41,792 nt of DNA from UBA7672 sp964529555 (GTDB taxonomy: Bacteria; Pseudomonadota; Alphaproteobacteria; Caulobacterales; Hyphomonadaceae), in contig CAZGWV010000023.1 of assembly GCA_964529555.1 (NCBI GenBank), forward strand, positions 1 through 41,792, given 5' to 3'. The notes under the pieces are model-generated. The model ran no database searches, was not told the DNA's origin, and worked only from the letters and a program-made list of their open reading frames with translations. Within the stretch, counting starts at the first letter, position 1, and each line of letters starts with the position of its first letter. A program made the translations under genes and the position numbers. Positions 24,044-32,429 of this stretch are shown here, one piece after another.

Positions 24044-24963
24044 TAACCCCTCAAACACCACTCCAGGATCGCCTTCTGGGCGTGGAGGCGGTTTTCGGCT
24101 TCGTCGAAGATCAGCGATTGCGGGCCGTCGATGACGTCGGCATCGACTTCCTCGCCGCGATGGGCCGGCAGACAGTGCAGGAACTTCGCGCCGCCATTTG
24201 CTGCGCGCATCAGGTCTGCGCTCACCTTGTAGGCCGCGAGATCGGCGAGGCGCTTGTCGCCGTCCTTGTCGCCCATCGAGACGAACGTATCCGCCACGAC
24301 GACATCGGCGCCGGCAACGGCTTCCTTCGGATCGCGGAAGAGATCGATGCGGCCTTGCTCGGCGCGCGCGCGTTCGACATCGGCCATGTTGGGATCGTAG
24401 CCGGCGGGCGTGCCGATGGCGAGCGAGAAGCCGAATTTAGGCGCGGCGTGAATGAAGCTGGAGGTGACGTTGTTGCCATCGCCCACCCAGGCGATGCGGG
24501 CGCCCTTCAGCGTGAGGCCCGCCTCTTCCAGCGTCTGGAGATCAGCCATGATCTGGCAGGGATGCGACTTCTCGGTGAGGCCGTTGATGACCGGCACGCT
24601 CGCCGCCTGCGCCAGCGCCTCGACATCGGCGTGGCGGTTGGCGCGGATCATCATGGCGTCGACATAGCGCGAGAGAACACGCGCCGTGTCTTCGATGGTT
24701 TCGCCCCGGCTGATCTGGGAGTCGCCGGCGGTGAGGATCAGCGACGTGCCGCCGAGCTGGCGGATGGCCATGTCGAACGAGACGCGGGTGCGCGTCGAGT
24801 TTTTCTCGAAGATCATCGCGAGCGTGTGGCCGGCGAGCGGCGCGTCACGGTCAGGCGCTCCTTTCGGCAAGCCCTTGCGCGCAGCTTTCCGCGCCTTCGC
24901 GTTGTCGAGGATAGAGCGCAGCTCGGCCGATGAAATCGGCCAGAGATCGAGAAAATGGTTCAT
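24043..24963 (-). CDS. argF: Ornithine carbamoyltransferase
   Basis: Transfers the carbamoyl group from carbamoyl phosphate to ornithine, making citrulline in arginine synthesis. The 306 residues carry the carbamoyl-phosphate motif STRTR (56-60), HPCQIMADLQTL, VGDGNNVTSSFIHA, and the ornithine-binding FLHCLPAHRGEEV (Cys264). The start is ten bases after argD's stop, and the ribosome-binding AAGG lies in the TAAGG formed by that stop, so argD-argF are co-transcribed. The stop codon touches the large palindrome. Confidence 0.97.
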   Translation of the reverse strand: MNHFLDLWPISSAELRSILDNAKARKAARKGLPKGAPDRDAPLAGHTLAMIFEKNSTRTRVSFDMAIRQLGGTSLILTAGDSQISRGETIEDTARVLSRYVDAMMIRANRHADVEALAQAASVPVINGLTEKSHPCQIMADLQTLEEAGLTLKGARIAWVGDGNNVTSSFIHAAPKFGFSLAIGTPAGYDPNMADVERARAEQGRIDLFRDPKEAVAGADVVVADTFVSMGDKDGDKRLADLAAYKVSADLMRAANGGAKFLHCLPAHRGEEVDADVIDGPQSLIFDEAENRLHAQKAILEWCLRG

Positions 24964-24973
24964 GTCGCGAGCC

Positions 24974-26164
24974 TTACGAACCGGCAGCCGTCATCATGGT
25001 TGCGAATTGCTGGTCGATGATGTCGAGCGCCTGGCGCACGTCATCCTCGGTGACCACCAGCGGCGGCGCGAGGCGCAGCGTGTTGTTGCCCGCCGTGCCG
25101 ACAAGCAGTCCGCGCTCGGACAGCGTACCGCGCAGCGGCATCGGATCGTCGCGCATGCGCAAGCCGCGCAGCAGGCCCGCGCCCGTGATGTCGAGCACGA
25201 GTTCGGGATAGCGGCCTTTCAGGCTTTCCATGCCCTGCTGCATGAAGCCCGCGACACGGCGCACCTGTTCGAGGAAGCCCTCGCCGGTCATCACGTCGAG
25301 CACGGCGTTGCCGACCGCCATCGCCAGCGGGCCGCCGCCGAACGTGGTGCCGTGGACGCCCTTGGCCATGCCGGAGGCGGCTTCCGCCGTCGCGAGGATC
25401 ATACCCATCGGGAAGCCGCCGCCGATGCCCTTGGCAGCCGCAAGCAGATCAGGCTCGGCGCCAGCGATCCACTGATGATGGAACAGCTTGCCCGTGCGCC
25501 CGGCGCCGCACTGGATCTCGTCATAGATCAGCAGCACGCCGTTCTCGTCGCACAGCTTGCGCAGCAGGCGGAGGAAGTCGTGGTTGGCTTCGCGCACGCC
25601 GCCCTCGCCCTGTACGGGCTCGATCACGACGGCGGCGAGATCCGGCTTCACGATCTCGGCTTTCAGCGCCTCGACGTTTTCCCAGCCGATGGAGCGGAAG
25701 CCGGGCAGGCGCGGGCCGAAGCCTTCGCGGTATTTCTCCTGCGCGCCGGCGTTGATGCCGCCGAGCGTGCGGCCGTGGAACGAACCTTCAAACGACAGGA
25801 TGCCGATGCGGTCGGGCATGCCTTTCGACCACTGGTAGCGGCGCGCGATCTTGATGCAGCCTTCGATCGATTCTGCGCCCGAGTTGGTGAAGAAGGCGAA
25901 GTCGGCGAACGTCAGGTCGACATAGCGCTGCGCCAGACGCTCCTGCCCCGGCACGCGGAACATGTTGGAGGTGTGCCAGAGCGTGTTGGCCTGCGTGGTA
26001 AGCGCGCTCACGAGCGCCGGATGGCAATGCCCCAGCGAGTTGACGGCGATGCCGGCGATGAAATCGAGATAGGGCTTTCCGGCCGCGTCATACATGCGCA
26101 CGCCTTCGCCTCGCTCGAACACGACCGGGCTCGGGCCGTAGACGGGAAGCACTGCGTTCGACAT
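24974..26164 (-). CDS. argD: Acetylornithine/succinyldiaminopimelate aminotransferase
   Basis: Class III PLP aminotransferase of 396 residues, making N-acetylornithine from the semialdehyde; related enzymes also serve lysine synthesis. Visible are FFTNSGAESIEGCIK, FEGSFHGRTLGG, the PLP aspartate in LIYDEIQCGAGRTGK (Asp215), the Schiff-base lysine in AAAKGIGGGFPMG (Lys245), and HGTTFGGGPLAMA. ATG 26164 has GGGAGA upstream. It is first in the argD-argF operon and is preceded on the same strand, after 154 bases, by an ABC-2 permease. Confidence 0.96.
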   Translation of the reverse strand: MSNAVLPVYGPSPVVFERGEGVRMYDAAGKPYLDFIAGIAVNSLGHCHPALVSALTTQANTLWHTSNMFRVPGQERLAQRYVDLTFADFAFFTNSGAESIEGCIKIARRYQWSKGMPDRIGILSFEGSFHGRTLGGINAGAQEKYREGFGPRLPGFRSIGWENVEALKAEIVKPDLAAVVIEPVQGEGGVREANHDFLRLLRKLCDENGVLLIYDEIQCGAGRTGKLFHHQWIAGAEPDLLAAAKGIGGGFPMGMILATAEAASGMAKGVHGTTFGGGPLAMAVGNAVLDVMTGEGFLEQVRRVAGFMQQGMESLKGRYPELVLDITGAGLLRGLRMRDDPMPLRGTLSERGLLVGTAGNNTLRLAPPLVVTEDDVRQALDIIDQQFATMMTAAGS

Positions 26165-26318
26165 GGGGGTATCTCCCTAAACGCTATCTGGAAGCGTGAC
26201 GCCGGCGGTGGGAAAGAAAGAACTCCTGACCTTGTTCAAGGGCCATTTTTGAAGCGCGCTGAATGGGGCCGAAGGCCCGCTATGTCAACAAAATAGGGCG
26301 AAGGAGACGCCGCGCCGG

Positions 26319-27176
26319 TCAGGCCTTCAGCTTGTAGCCCGAGCGCAGCAGCGCCCAGCACCAGCCGCACAGGGCCAGCGTGATCGCGAGGCAGAAGGCG
26401 CCGCCGAGCACGAGATTGCTTTCGGCGTGGCCCGTGAAGCCGTAGCGGAAGCCGTCGATCATAAAGAAGAACGGGTTGAAATGGCTGATCGTCACAAAAG
26501 GTTCGGGCAGGCGGCTGATCGGGTAGAAGGTGCCCGACAGCATGGTGAGCGGCATGATGACGAAATTCTGCACCGCCGCCATGTGATCGAACTTGTCGGC
26601 CCAGATACCGCCCAGCAGGCCGACCGCGCCCATGAACAGTGAGGCGATCACCGAGAAGAAAACCACCGCGCCAAGGTTGGCGATCTGGAAGGGCGTGACC
26701 TGCAGGATCCAGATCGCCGCGCAGGTGGCGACGCCAACCAGCACGCCGCGTGTGACGGCGCCGGAAAGGAAGCCCACGGTAAGCTCGCCCGGCGACAGGG
26801 GCGGCATCATGAAATCCACCGAATTGCCCTGCACCTTCGCAATGATCAGCGAGGACGAGGTATTGGCGAAGGCATTGTTGAGGATCGCCATCATCACGAC
26901 GCCCGGCGCCAGGAATATCTCGAACGGCACGCCGCCGACGAGGCCGCCATTGCCCCCTCCGCCCGAAGCCTGGCCGAACGCCAGCTTGAAGACGAACAGC
27001 ATCAGCAGGCTGGAAACGACAGGCGCAAACAGTGTCTGCAATCCGACCTTCCAGAACCGGCGGGTCTCGCGCAGACACAGCGTCCATAGACCGACCCAGT
27101 TCACGGCGCCGTACTGTCGCGGCTTCAGCGGGCGGTCGGCGGCATCCACGGCGGGGCGGCTCAGAATCTGGTCCAT
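26319..27176 (-). CDS. ABC-2 type transporter permease
   Basis: A 285-residue membrane protein with six predicted helices and the ABC-2 family features. It has an amphipathic N-terminus (LCLRETRRFWKVGLQTLFAPVVSSLL), a loop with a Gly-rich stretch (about residues 70-80), FEIFLAPGVVMMAILNNAF, and FYPISRLPEPF followed by HFNPFFFMIDGFRYGFTGH. The last is typical of the YadH/NodJ-like exporters of polysaccharides or drugs. No ATPase gene is adjacent, so its partner must be encoded elsewhere. ATG 27176 is used but lacks a clear ribosome-binding site. Confidence 0.88.
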   Translation of the reverse strand: MDQILSRPAVDAADRPLKPRQYGAVNWVGLWTLCLRETRRFWKVGLQTLFAPVVSSLLMLFVFKLAFGQASGGGGNGGLVGGVPFEIFLAPGVVMMAILNNAFANTSSSLIIAKVQGNSVDFMMPPLSPGELTVGFLSGAVTRGVLVGVATCAAIWILQVTPFQIANLGAVVFFSVIASLFMGAVGLLGGIWADKFDHMAAVQNFVIMPLTMLSGTFYPISRLPEPFVTISHFNPFFFMIDGFRYGFTGHAESNLVLGGAFCLAITLALCGWCWALLRSGYKLKA

Positions 27177-27601
27177 GGCCGCGTTCTATGCCCCTGCTGC
27201 GGTTTCGCCATGGAAATGTTGTCGGCAGAGGCCAGCCGCAAGGCGCTGCACACGGAATAGCGGCGGGACCGGCTCATGGCCTGCGCGGCGCCCATGCCGC
27301 TGCGATATCCACATGGAAGCGCAGAAACGGGCGACCGAGTCCAAACCGAGTCCGCACGGGGAACCTCCCCTGAAAGTTGAGTCCCCACGGCCACAACCTG
27401 CAGCAACCGTCCGACAGGCAGCAGAACTCAGCCAGCCTGTGTACAACCCCAATATATTGATTAACCTGTTGAGAAGCGCCCCAGCATATTGCGGCCATCG
27501 GCATCGCAGATACTATCCCTAGAAATAGGGCATGGGGCCGCCGCAGTACCGACCTATATCTAGTGTCTTGCGCGATTCCCTAAGGCTGTGGAGACAGATT
27601 C
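27177..27601. other. Intergenic region upstream of gcrA
   Basis: About 425 bases between the divergent ABC permease and gcrA. Short open frames here have no family features. Regulatory-looking words are a near-match to the DnaA box on the reverse strand (27438-27446, TTGTACACA), a TTAACC half-site reminiscent of CtrA at 27461, and a small dyad CCCTA-GAAA-TAGGG at 27517-27530. A TATATCTA stretch at 27554-27561 may be a -10 element, and two GATTC sites lie closer to the start. These assignments are suggestive only. Confidence 0.45.
27574..27601. promoter_or_regulatory. Two GANTC (CcrM) methylation sites before gcrA
   Basis: GATTC occurs at 27574-27578 and 27597-27601, the second immediately before the ATG. 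GANTC is the CcrM methylation site of alphaproteobacteria, and GcrA itself acts at promoters carrying methylated GANTC. Two copies within 28 bases at the gcrA 5' end suggest methylation-linked autoregulation, but the transcription start is unknown. Confidence 0.5.
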
Positions 27602-28138
27602 ATGGGCTGGACCGAAGAACGCGTTGCAGAACTCAAGAAACTCTGGGCCGAAGGGCACAGTGCAAGCCAGATCGCCAAGCGGCTGGGCTCGGTCACCCGC
27701 AATGCGGTGATCGGCAAGGTACACCGTCTGGGACTCTCCGGGCGGGCGACTCCGTCGCGTCCCGTGAAGCGCCCGCCGCGCCTTGCCCGGCCCAAGCCGC
27801 AGGCCATGCCGCGCCAGACGGCCTCCGCTGCGCCGCGCCAGCAGACCGCGCTCGCCGTGCGCCCGGAACCTGCCCACACGCACATCACCGAGGCCGAGGC
27901 CAATATCGAGCCGCAGCGCCTTCCGAATGGCGACATGGTCACGGTGCTCACCGTGAAGGACTCCATGTGCAAATGGCCGATCGGCGATCCGGCCGACAAC
28001 AATTTCGGCTTCTGCGGCCATGCCAGCGCCGAAGGCTCGCCCTACTGCGCCGAGCACGCCCGCGTGGCCTTCCAGCCCGCCAAGAAGCGCGAACGCCGCG
28101 CCCGCGAGTTCGACTACATCCAGCGCCTTGCTGGCTAA
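27602..28138 (+). CDS. gcrA: Cell-cycle regulator GcrA
   Basis: Sigma70-associated transcription factor of alphaproteobacteria that activates promoters with methylated GANTC and helps set the cell cycle. The 178-residue protein has the diagnostic N-terminal DNA-binding segment MGWTEERVAELKKLW then SASQIAKRLG and RNAVIGKVHRLGLSGR (residues 1-48). A Pro/Ala-rich linker (about 49-110) and a cysteine-rich C-terminal domain, MCKWPIGDP...FGFCGH...PYCAEHARVAFQP, follow; the latter binds RNA polymerase sigma. The start is fixed by GGAGA eight bases upstream. It is monocistronic, ended by a strong terminator. Its presence is the best evidence for the organism's class and for a CcrM/CtrA-type cycle. 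Confidence 0.97.
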   Translation: MGWTEERVAELKKLWAEGHSASQIAKRLGSVTRNAVIGKVHRLGLSGRATPSRPVKRPPRLARPKPQAMPRQTASAAPRQQTALAVRPEPAHTHITEAEANIEPQRLPNGDMVTVLTVKDSMCKWPIGDPADNNFGFCGHASAEGSPYCAEHARVAFQPAKKRERRAREFDYIQRLAG

Positions 28139-28179
28139 GGTACTGGCTGACTGAGCCACAAGTTCTACCCGCGACGGCG

Positions 28180-28221
28180 CCGCCCCGGAGTCCCGACGGA
28201 TTCCGGGGCGGTTTCGCTTTT
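28180..28221 (+). terminator. Intrinsic terminator of gcrA
   Basis: A 14-pair stem (28180-28193 with 28198-28211, one G-T wobble) built on CCGCCCCGGA / TCCGGGGCGG with a CGAC tetraloop, followed by TTTCGCTTTT. It lies 41 bases past the gcrA stop and is the clearest rho-independent terminator in the window. Confidence 0.9.
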
Positions 28222-28241
28222 GGCTGTGCGCGGGGCCAGGA

Positions 28242-28805
28242 TCAGCGCCGTCCGTACGCCCAGACCCAGGTGGTCTGCTCGACAGGCTTCGGACCCCACG
28301 CGGGATCGTACTGACGCAAGAGAACGCCGCCGCGCAGCTCCATTCCTTCGGGTGCAGGCATGGCGAGATCACCGAGATCGGCGATATCGGCCGGTTCATC
28401 CTCGACCCAACCGCCGTCGAAATAGGTGCGCTTGCCCTCCTCGCGCGGGAGGAAGGTCTCGAAATAGGCGTCGTCGAAGAACAGTGTGACTTCGGACTGG
28501 AACAGTGACGGCGTCGAGACGAGGCAGGCGACGCGGCAGTCGGCGGGACGATGCGGCGAACGCTCGACGGCTTCGGCGGCGGCGAGGATCACGGCGAGGC
28601 ACGCGCGCCGCGTAGCCAGTGTTGCGTGCTCGGGATCGACCAGTTTGGAATAGACCGGGATCTTGAAGTTCCAGTAGCGCGCCCCCTCGCACTGCTCGGG
28701 AGATGGCAGTTGCTGCACGATCTGTTCGGGCCAGCGCGACAGGGCGCGCAGATGCCGTCCCGGATTGCGGAGCTTCTTGTCGGGGTGAATATCGAGCTTG
28801 CGCAT
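28242..28805 (-). CDS. DUF3916-like hypothetical protein
   Basis: A 187-residue soluble protein without signal peptide or membrane segment. Recognisable blocks are ARYWNFKIPVYSKLVD, a helical stretch RRACLAVILAAAEAVE, CRVACLVSTPSLFQSEVTLFF, and DDAYFETFLPRE. These fit the DUF3916 family, whose function is unknown. The start at ATG 28805 gives the conserved N-terminus; the open frame to 28907 runs into the preceding gene. It begins seven bases after the stop of the DUF1643 gene on the same strand, so the two are probably one transcript. Confidence 0.6.
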   Translation of the reverse strand: MRKLDIHPDKKLRNPGRHLRALSRWPEQIVQQLPSPEQCEGARYWNFKIPVYSKLVDPEHATLATRRACLAVILAAAEAVERSPHRPADCRVACLVSTPSLFQSEVTLFFDDAYFETFLPREEGKRTYFDGGWVEDEPADIADLGDLAMPAPEGMELRGGVLLRQYDPAWGPKPVEQTTWVWAYGRR

Positions 28806-28812
28806 TGGGGGT

Positions 28813-29049
28813 TCAGAAACGGACCAGCGGCGTGTCGGCGCGCAGATAGAGCGGATGCTTCGGGCTGCCATCGCCATTCTTGCCGAGACACCATAGCTCG
28901 ACGCCATCGGCCTTCAGTGCATCGACGATCTCCTTGCCGGCAGGCGCGAGCGCCTTGTTGAGCTTGCCATGGCAGATCACGACCTTGCCGGCCTTTGCAG
29001 CCGCCTTGCGGATGGCAGGCAGATTATCCGGCGAGACGGCGACGACGCC
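28813..29049 (-). CDS. DUF1643-like protein, C-terminal part (5' end lost in gap)
   Basis: About 78 residues remain, ending CLGKNGDGSPKHPLYLRADTPL.V.F in the pattern typical of DUF1643 proteins (short cytosolic proteins of unknown role, often next to mobile or restriction genes). VSPDNLPAIRKAAAKAG and VVICHGK precede it. The N-terminal ~90 residues are hidden by the N-run. An apparent fusion to the MFS carrier upstream is an artefact of reading through the gap. It is followed closely by the DUF3916 gene. Confidence 0.65.
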   Translation of the reverse strand, partial: GVVAVSPDNLPAIRKAAAKAGKVVICHGKLNKALAPAGKEIVDALKADGVELWCLGKNGDGSPKHPLYLRADTPLVRF

Positions 29050-29149
29050 NNNNNNNNNNNNNNNNNNNNNNNNNNNNNNNNNNNNNNNNNNNNNNNNNNN
29101 NNNNNNNNNNNNNNNNNNNNNNNNNNNNNNNNNNNNNNNNNNNNNNNNN
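29050..29149. other. Assembly gap (100 N) between MFS and DUF1643 genes
   Basis: Exactly 100 N, a scaffold placeholder. The missing ~20 residues of the MFS carrier and ~90 of DUF1643 imply a real length of at least about 330 bases, and perhaps more if other genes lie inside. Confidence 0.95.
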
Positions 29150-30579
29150 GTCCTGACGCAGAGCAGGAAGAACACCGCCGGCAGTGCGTACAGCACCGAG
29201 GTGATCACCAGCGAGTTCTGCAGCGCCTTGGCGTCCGCTATCTTGCAGAATGCCTGCCCCGCCTCCGGCAAGGCCAGCAGCGCATCGCCCCTGCACGATC
29301 TTGCCGTCAGTTCAGCGAAACCCTCGGCATTGGCCTGCATCGCGAACAGCGTATCGGCGACAAAGCCGATAAAGGGCGGGCCGAGTCCGTAGCCAAGCAG
29401 GTTCACGATGAAGAGCAGGATGGCCGTTGCGGTCGCGCGCGTGCGGGCGCCAACGACGCCCTGCCCGATCGTGTATTGTGCCGCGAGATAGCCGTACTTG
29501 ATGCCGGCGCCGAGGCAGATGCCGATCAACGCCACCCATTTGTTGTCCGACGAAAAGCCCATCACGTAGAATGGCACGCAAGCGATAAGGCCCACGGCCG
29601 GCAGCCATGCGATCGCATTCGGCCGCGTCCTCACAACCTTCTCCGCGATCCATCCCGTCAGGAACACGCCCACCGACGCCGCGAATGCAGACGGTACGTT
29701 GAACTGAAGCGCCGCCTCGGTCAGCGTTATGCTGTGCGTGCCCATCAGGAAGTCTGTCTGGAAAGTCGTGATGCCATAACCGCAGAACGAGGCCAGCGTT
29801 GCCCCGGCGGCCATCAGCCAGAAGGATTTCTTCGAGCCCAGTTCCTTCAGCGCTTCGACGAAAGTCGCGCGCTTTGCCTTAACGACGCCGGGCGGGTCGG
29901 TATAGCCGCGCGGCGGCTCCTTCACGGTCAGACGGAAAATCACCGCCACGACGACACCGGCCATGCCGATATAGATGAAAGCTTGGCGCCAGCCAAAGGC
30001 GTCCGCCACAGGCCCGCCGATCAGGTTCGCGGAAAGCGTCCCCATCGTGACGCCCATCGCGTAATAGCCAAGCGCGGTCGAGCGGCGTTTCGGCGGATAG
30101 TAGTCCGCGACGATCGAGTTGGCCGGCGGCGTGCAGCCAGCCTCGCCGACCCCCACCAGGACGCGGCAGATCAACAGCATCACGAAGCCGGAGATCACCA
30201 CGCCGCCGAACTCGACCGGCGCAACCATGCCCGACAGCGCCGTCGCCGCGGACCACAGCGCGATGCAGATCGTCATGATCCACACCCGGTGGCCGTGTTC
30301 GGCAAAGCGCGCCAACGGAATGCCGACCACTGAATAGAACAGCGCAAAGCCGATGCCGGTGAGCAGACCGAAGTCGCCCCTGGAAATCTCGAGTTCGTCC
30401 ATCACCGGCTTCGCGACAATGCCCAGCAGGCCGCGATCGAGGAAGTTGAGGATGTAGACGAACAGCAGCGCGTTGAGCACGTAGCTACGATACGCTTTCG
30501 TACCATAGCCGGTGAGATGTCCCTCGCCGCCTGTCATCGCCGGCGCGTCGGCGCCTGCAGCGCCGGTTTGCGTGCCCAT
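29150..30579 (-). CDS. MFS transporter, Spinster-like (3' end lost in gap)
   Basis: About 476 residues of a major facilitator with some 12 helices. Features are YILNFLDRGLLGIV in the first helix, ISRGDFGLLTGIGFALFYSVVGIPLARFAEHG (the A-motif region), GVGEAGCTPPANSIVADYYPPKRR (helix 4 with the conserved GEAG), and VKEPPRGYTDPPG before the central loop. The GEAG/PP pattern is that of Spinster-type carriers (sphingosine-1-phosphate-like and organic anion transporters); substrate unknown. The last periplasmic loop has a Cys pair (SCRG...FCKI), as in the paralogue upstream. ATG 30579 has AGGA five bases before it. Only the last ~20 residues are lost. Confidence 0.85.
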
Positions 30580-30725
30580 TATATCCTACTCCCGCTTGTG
30601 CAGGCGCTGTGGCCGCGCCCCTACAACCAGAAGTGATGCTTACGGCTTTGCGTACATCGGTCCACCCCAAATTGCGCGAGGCGACGCGCGCTCGCACTGA
30701 CAACAACGTCATGCTGCAAACGCAA

Positions 30726-30755
30726 ACGGCCGGACTCCTGCGGGAGCCCGGCCGT
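30726..30755 (-). terminator. Terminator after the second MFS gene
   Basis: On the reverse strand ACGGCCGGGCTCC and GGAGTCCGGCCGT pair (12 of 13 bases, one G-T) around a CGCA loop, followed by TTGCGTTTGC. It lies 25 bases past the stop of the upstream MFS gene and indicates that the next carrier gene has its own promoter. Confidence 0.8.
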
Positions 30756-30780
30756 GTAACGGTGACTATGCCAGCCGGTA

Positions 30781-32304
30781 TCAGACCGGCTTGACAACCA
30801 TGTCCTTCTTCAGCGTGCGCGAGGCCATGTAGAACAGACCTGCAGCAGGAATGAAGAACAGAACCACGGCGGCCATCGACTGGCGCAGGCCTTCGCCATA
30901 CGCCGCCTTGCAGAGATCGATGTCCTCCGGCGTCATGCCGAGCGCGGCAATCGCTTCGGCGCCTCTGGTCGTCGCCGCCTTGAGACACTGGGCGTGCGTC
31001 AGCAGGCCGGACGCATCGCGCGCCTTGACCTCGATCGCCATGAACATGTCGGACAGCATCCCCCCGACAAGCGGGCCGATGCCGTTGCCGATCACAGCGA
31101 CGATGAACAGCAGGATCGCGATCGCCGAAGCGCGCCCGCGTTGCGACACCACGCCCTGCCCGATCGTGTACTGCGAACCGAGATAGGCATAGTGGCACAG
31201 CGCGCCGGCTCCCCAGACGATCAACTGCGGCAAGCCCGGAGTCATGTAGAAGCCCAGGATATAGAGCGGGATCGCCAGAAGCAGACCCACTGCGGGGATC
31301 CACGCAACAGCCGTGACGGACCTCGGCGTGATCAGTTGCGTCAGATATCCGCCGGCGAACGTGCCGACCGCGGAGATCAGGGCCAGCGGGACGCCGTACG
31401 TCAGGGCGAAGGTGGCCGACGACATGCCATGTACGCCGTCCATCATCACCGCCTGGAAGGCGAACATGCTGTAGCCGACGAAGGCGACGAGCGAGGCGCC
31501 GATCGACATCGTCCAGAAGGTCGGCTTGGAGCCGAGTTCCTTGAGCGTCGCGCCGATGCTGGCTTTTTCGACACGCGGCGTTCCCGGCGGGTCGGAGAAG
31601 CCGCGCGGCGGTTCCTTGACTGTGAAGAACAGGACTACCGCGATGACGAGGCCCGGCAGGCCGAGCGCGATGAACGCGAAGCGCCAGCCGAAATTCTCGC
31701 CCCAGCCAAGCTGTTCGTGAATGTCGGGCAGACCGAACGTGCTGAAGAAGCCCACGACGGTCTCATCGGTCAGGCCGACGATGACGCCGCCAAAACCGCT
31801 GGCCAGCGCGCTGCCGATAGTGACCCCCATGGCGAAGATGCCGAGCGCGTTGGCGCGGCTCTTCGGCTTGAAGTAGTCGGCGATGATCGAGTTCGAGGGC
31901 GGCGTGCCGCCGGCCTCACCGATGGCGACGCCGATGCGCGCGATCAGCAGGAAGACGAAGCTGGTGGCGAAGCCGCACAGCGCCGTCATCAGCGACCACA
32001 CCGCAATACACAGCGCCATGATGGCGACGCGATTGAAACGGTCGGCCGCCATCGCGATCGGAATACCCATCAGCGCGTAGAACAGTGCGAATGGAGGACC
32101 GTTGAGGAAGCCATACTCGGTGCTGCTCAGTCCGAACTCGCGGATGATCTGCGGGCCGACGACGCCGAGCAGGTTACGGTCGATGAAGTTGAGCGTGTAG
32201 ACGAAGGTGAGGGAGAGCAACACGTACGCCCGATAGCCCGGCGTCCCGAAACTCTGCCCGCCGGCCGGGGCTTCGCCCGCCGGTGTCGATGGTGCTATCG
32301 CCAA
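30781..32304 (-). CDS. MFS transporter, Spinster-like
   Basis: A 507-residue carrier paralogous to the one downstream, sharing VYTLNFIDRNLLGVV, GVAIGEAGGTPPSNSIIADYF, and VKEPPRGFSDPPG. It has about 12 helices. Two differences are an insertion of about 25 residues between helices 5 and 6 (about residues 184-210) and a longer cysteine-containing loop (C-x24-C) before the final helix. The start is probably TTG 32304, because a GGGAGGAC ribosome-binding site sits five bases before it, inside the longer GTG-initiated frame to 32346. It is followed by its own terminator. Substrate unknown; Spinster-type proteins carry lipids or organic anions. Confidence 0.86.
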   Translation of the reverse strand: MAIAPSTPAGEAPAGGQSFGTPGYRAYVLLSLTFVYTLNFIDRNLLGVVGPQIIREFGLSSTEYGFLNGPPFALFYALMGIPIAMAADRFNRVAIMALCIAVWSLMTALCGFATSFVFLLIARIGVAIGEAGGTPPSNSIIADYFKPKSRANALGIFAMGVTIGSALASGFGGVIVGLTDETVVGFFSTFGLPDIHEQLGWGENFGWRFAFIALGLPGLVIAVVLFFTVKEPPRGFSDPPGTPRVEKASIGATLKELGSKPTFWTMSIGASLVAFVGYSMFAFQAVMMDGVHGMSSATFALTYGVPLALISAVGTFAGGYLTQLITPRSVTAVAWIPAVGLLLAIPLYILGFYMTPGLPQLIVWGAGALCHYAYLGSQYTIGQGVVSQRGRASAIAILLFIVAVIGNGIGPLVGGMLSDMFMAIEVKARDASGLLTHAQCLKAATTRGAEAIAALGMTPEDIDLCKAAYGEGLRQSMAAVVLFFIPAAGLFYMASRTLKKDMVVKPV

Positions 32305-32429
32305 GATGTCCTCCCTGCGGCTGCTCCCGAGCCGTCGTGGGGGCACCCTAGCTTCGCATTGCCCGAGGGCAAGCGGAATGCCGGTAAATACGACGACAAG
32401 TCGTGCCGCAGCGCAGCAAAGATTTGAGC

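Noticed and set aside
24686..26296. A 536-codon forward open frame across argD
   Set aside because: Shadow of argD; no domain features and no ribosome-binding site.
27161..27504. Several short open frames between the ABC permease and gcrA
   Set aside because: No ribosome-binding site, no family resemblance, and overlapping frames on both strands.
28813..30579. MFS transporter fused to a DUF1643 domain
   Set aside because: The fusion exists only by translating through 100 N; the two parts belong to different families.
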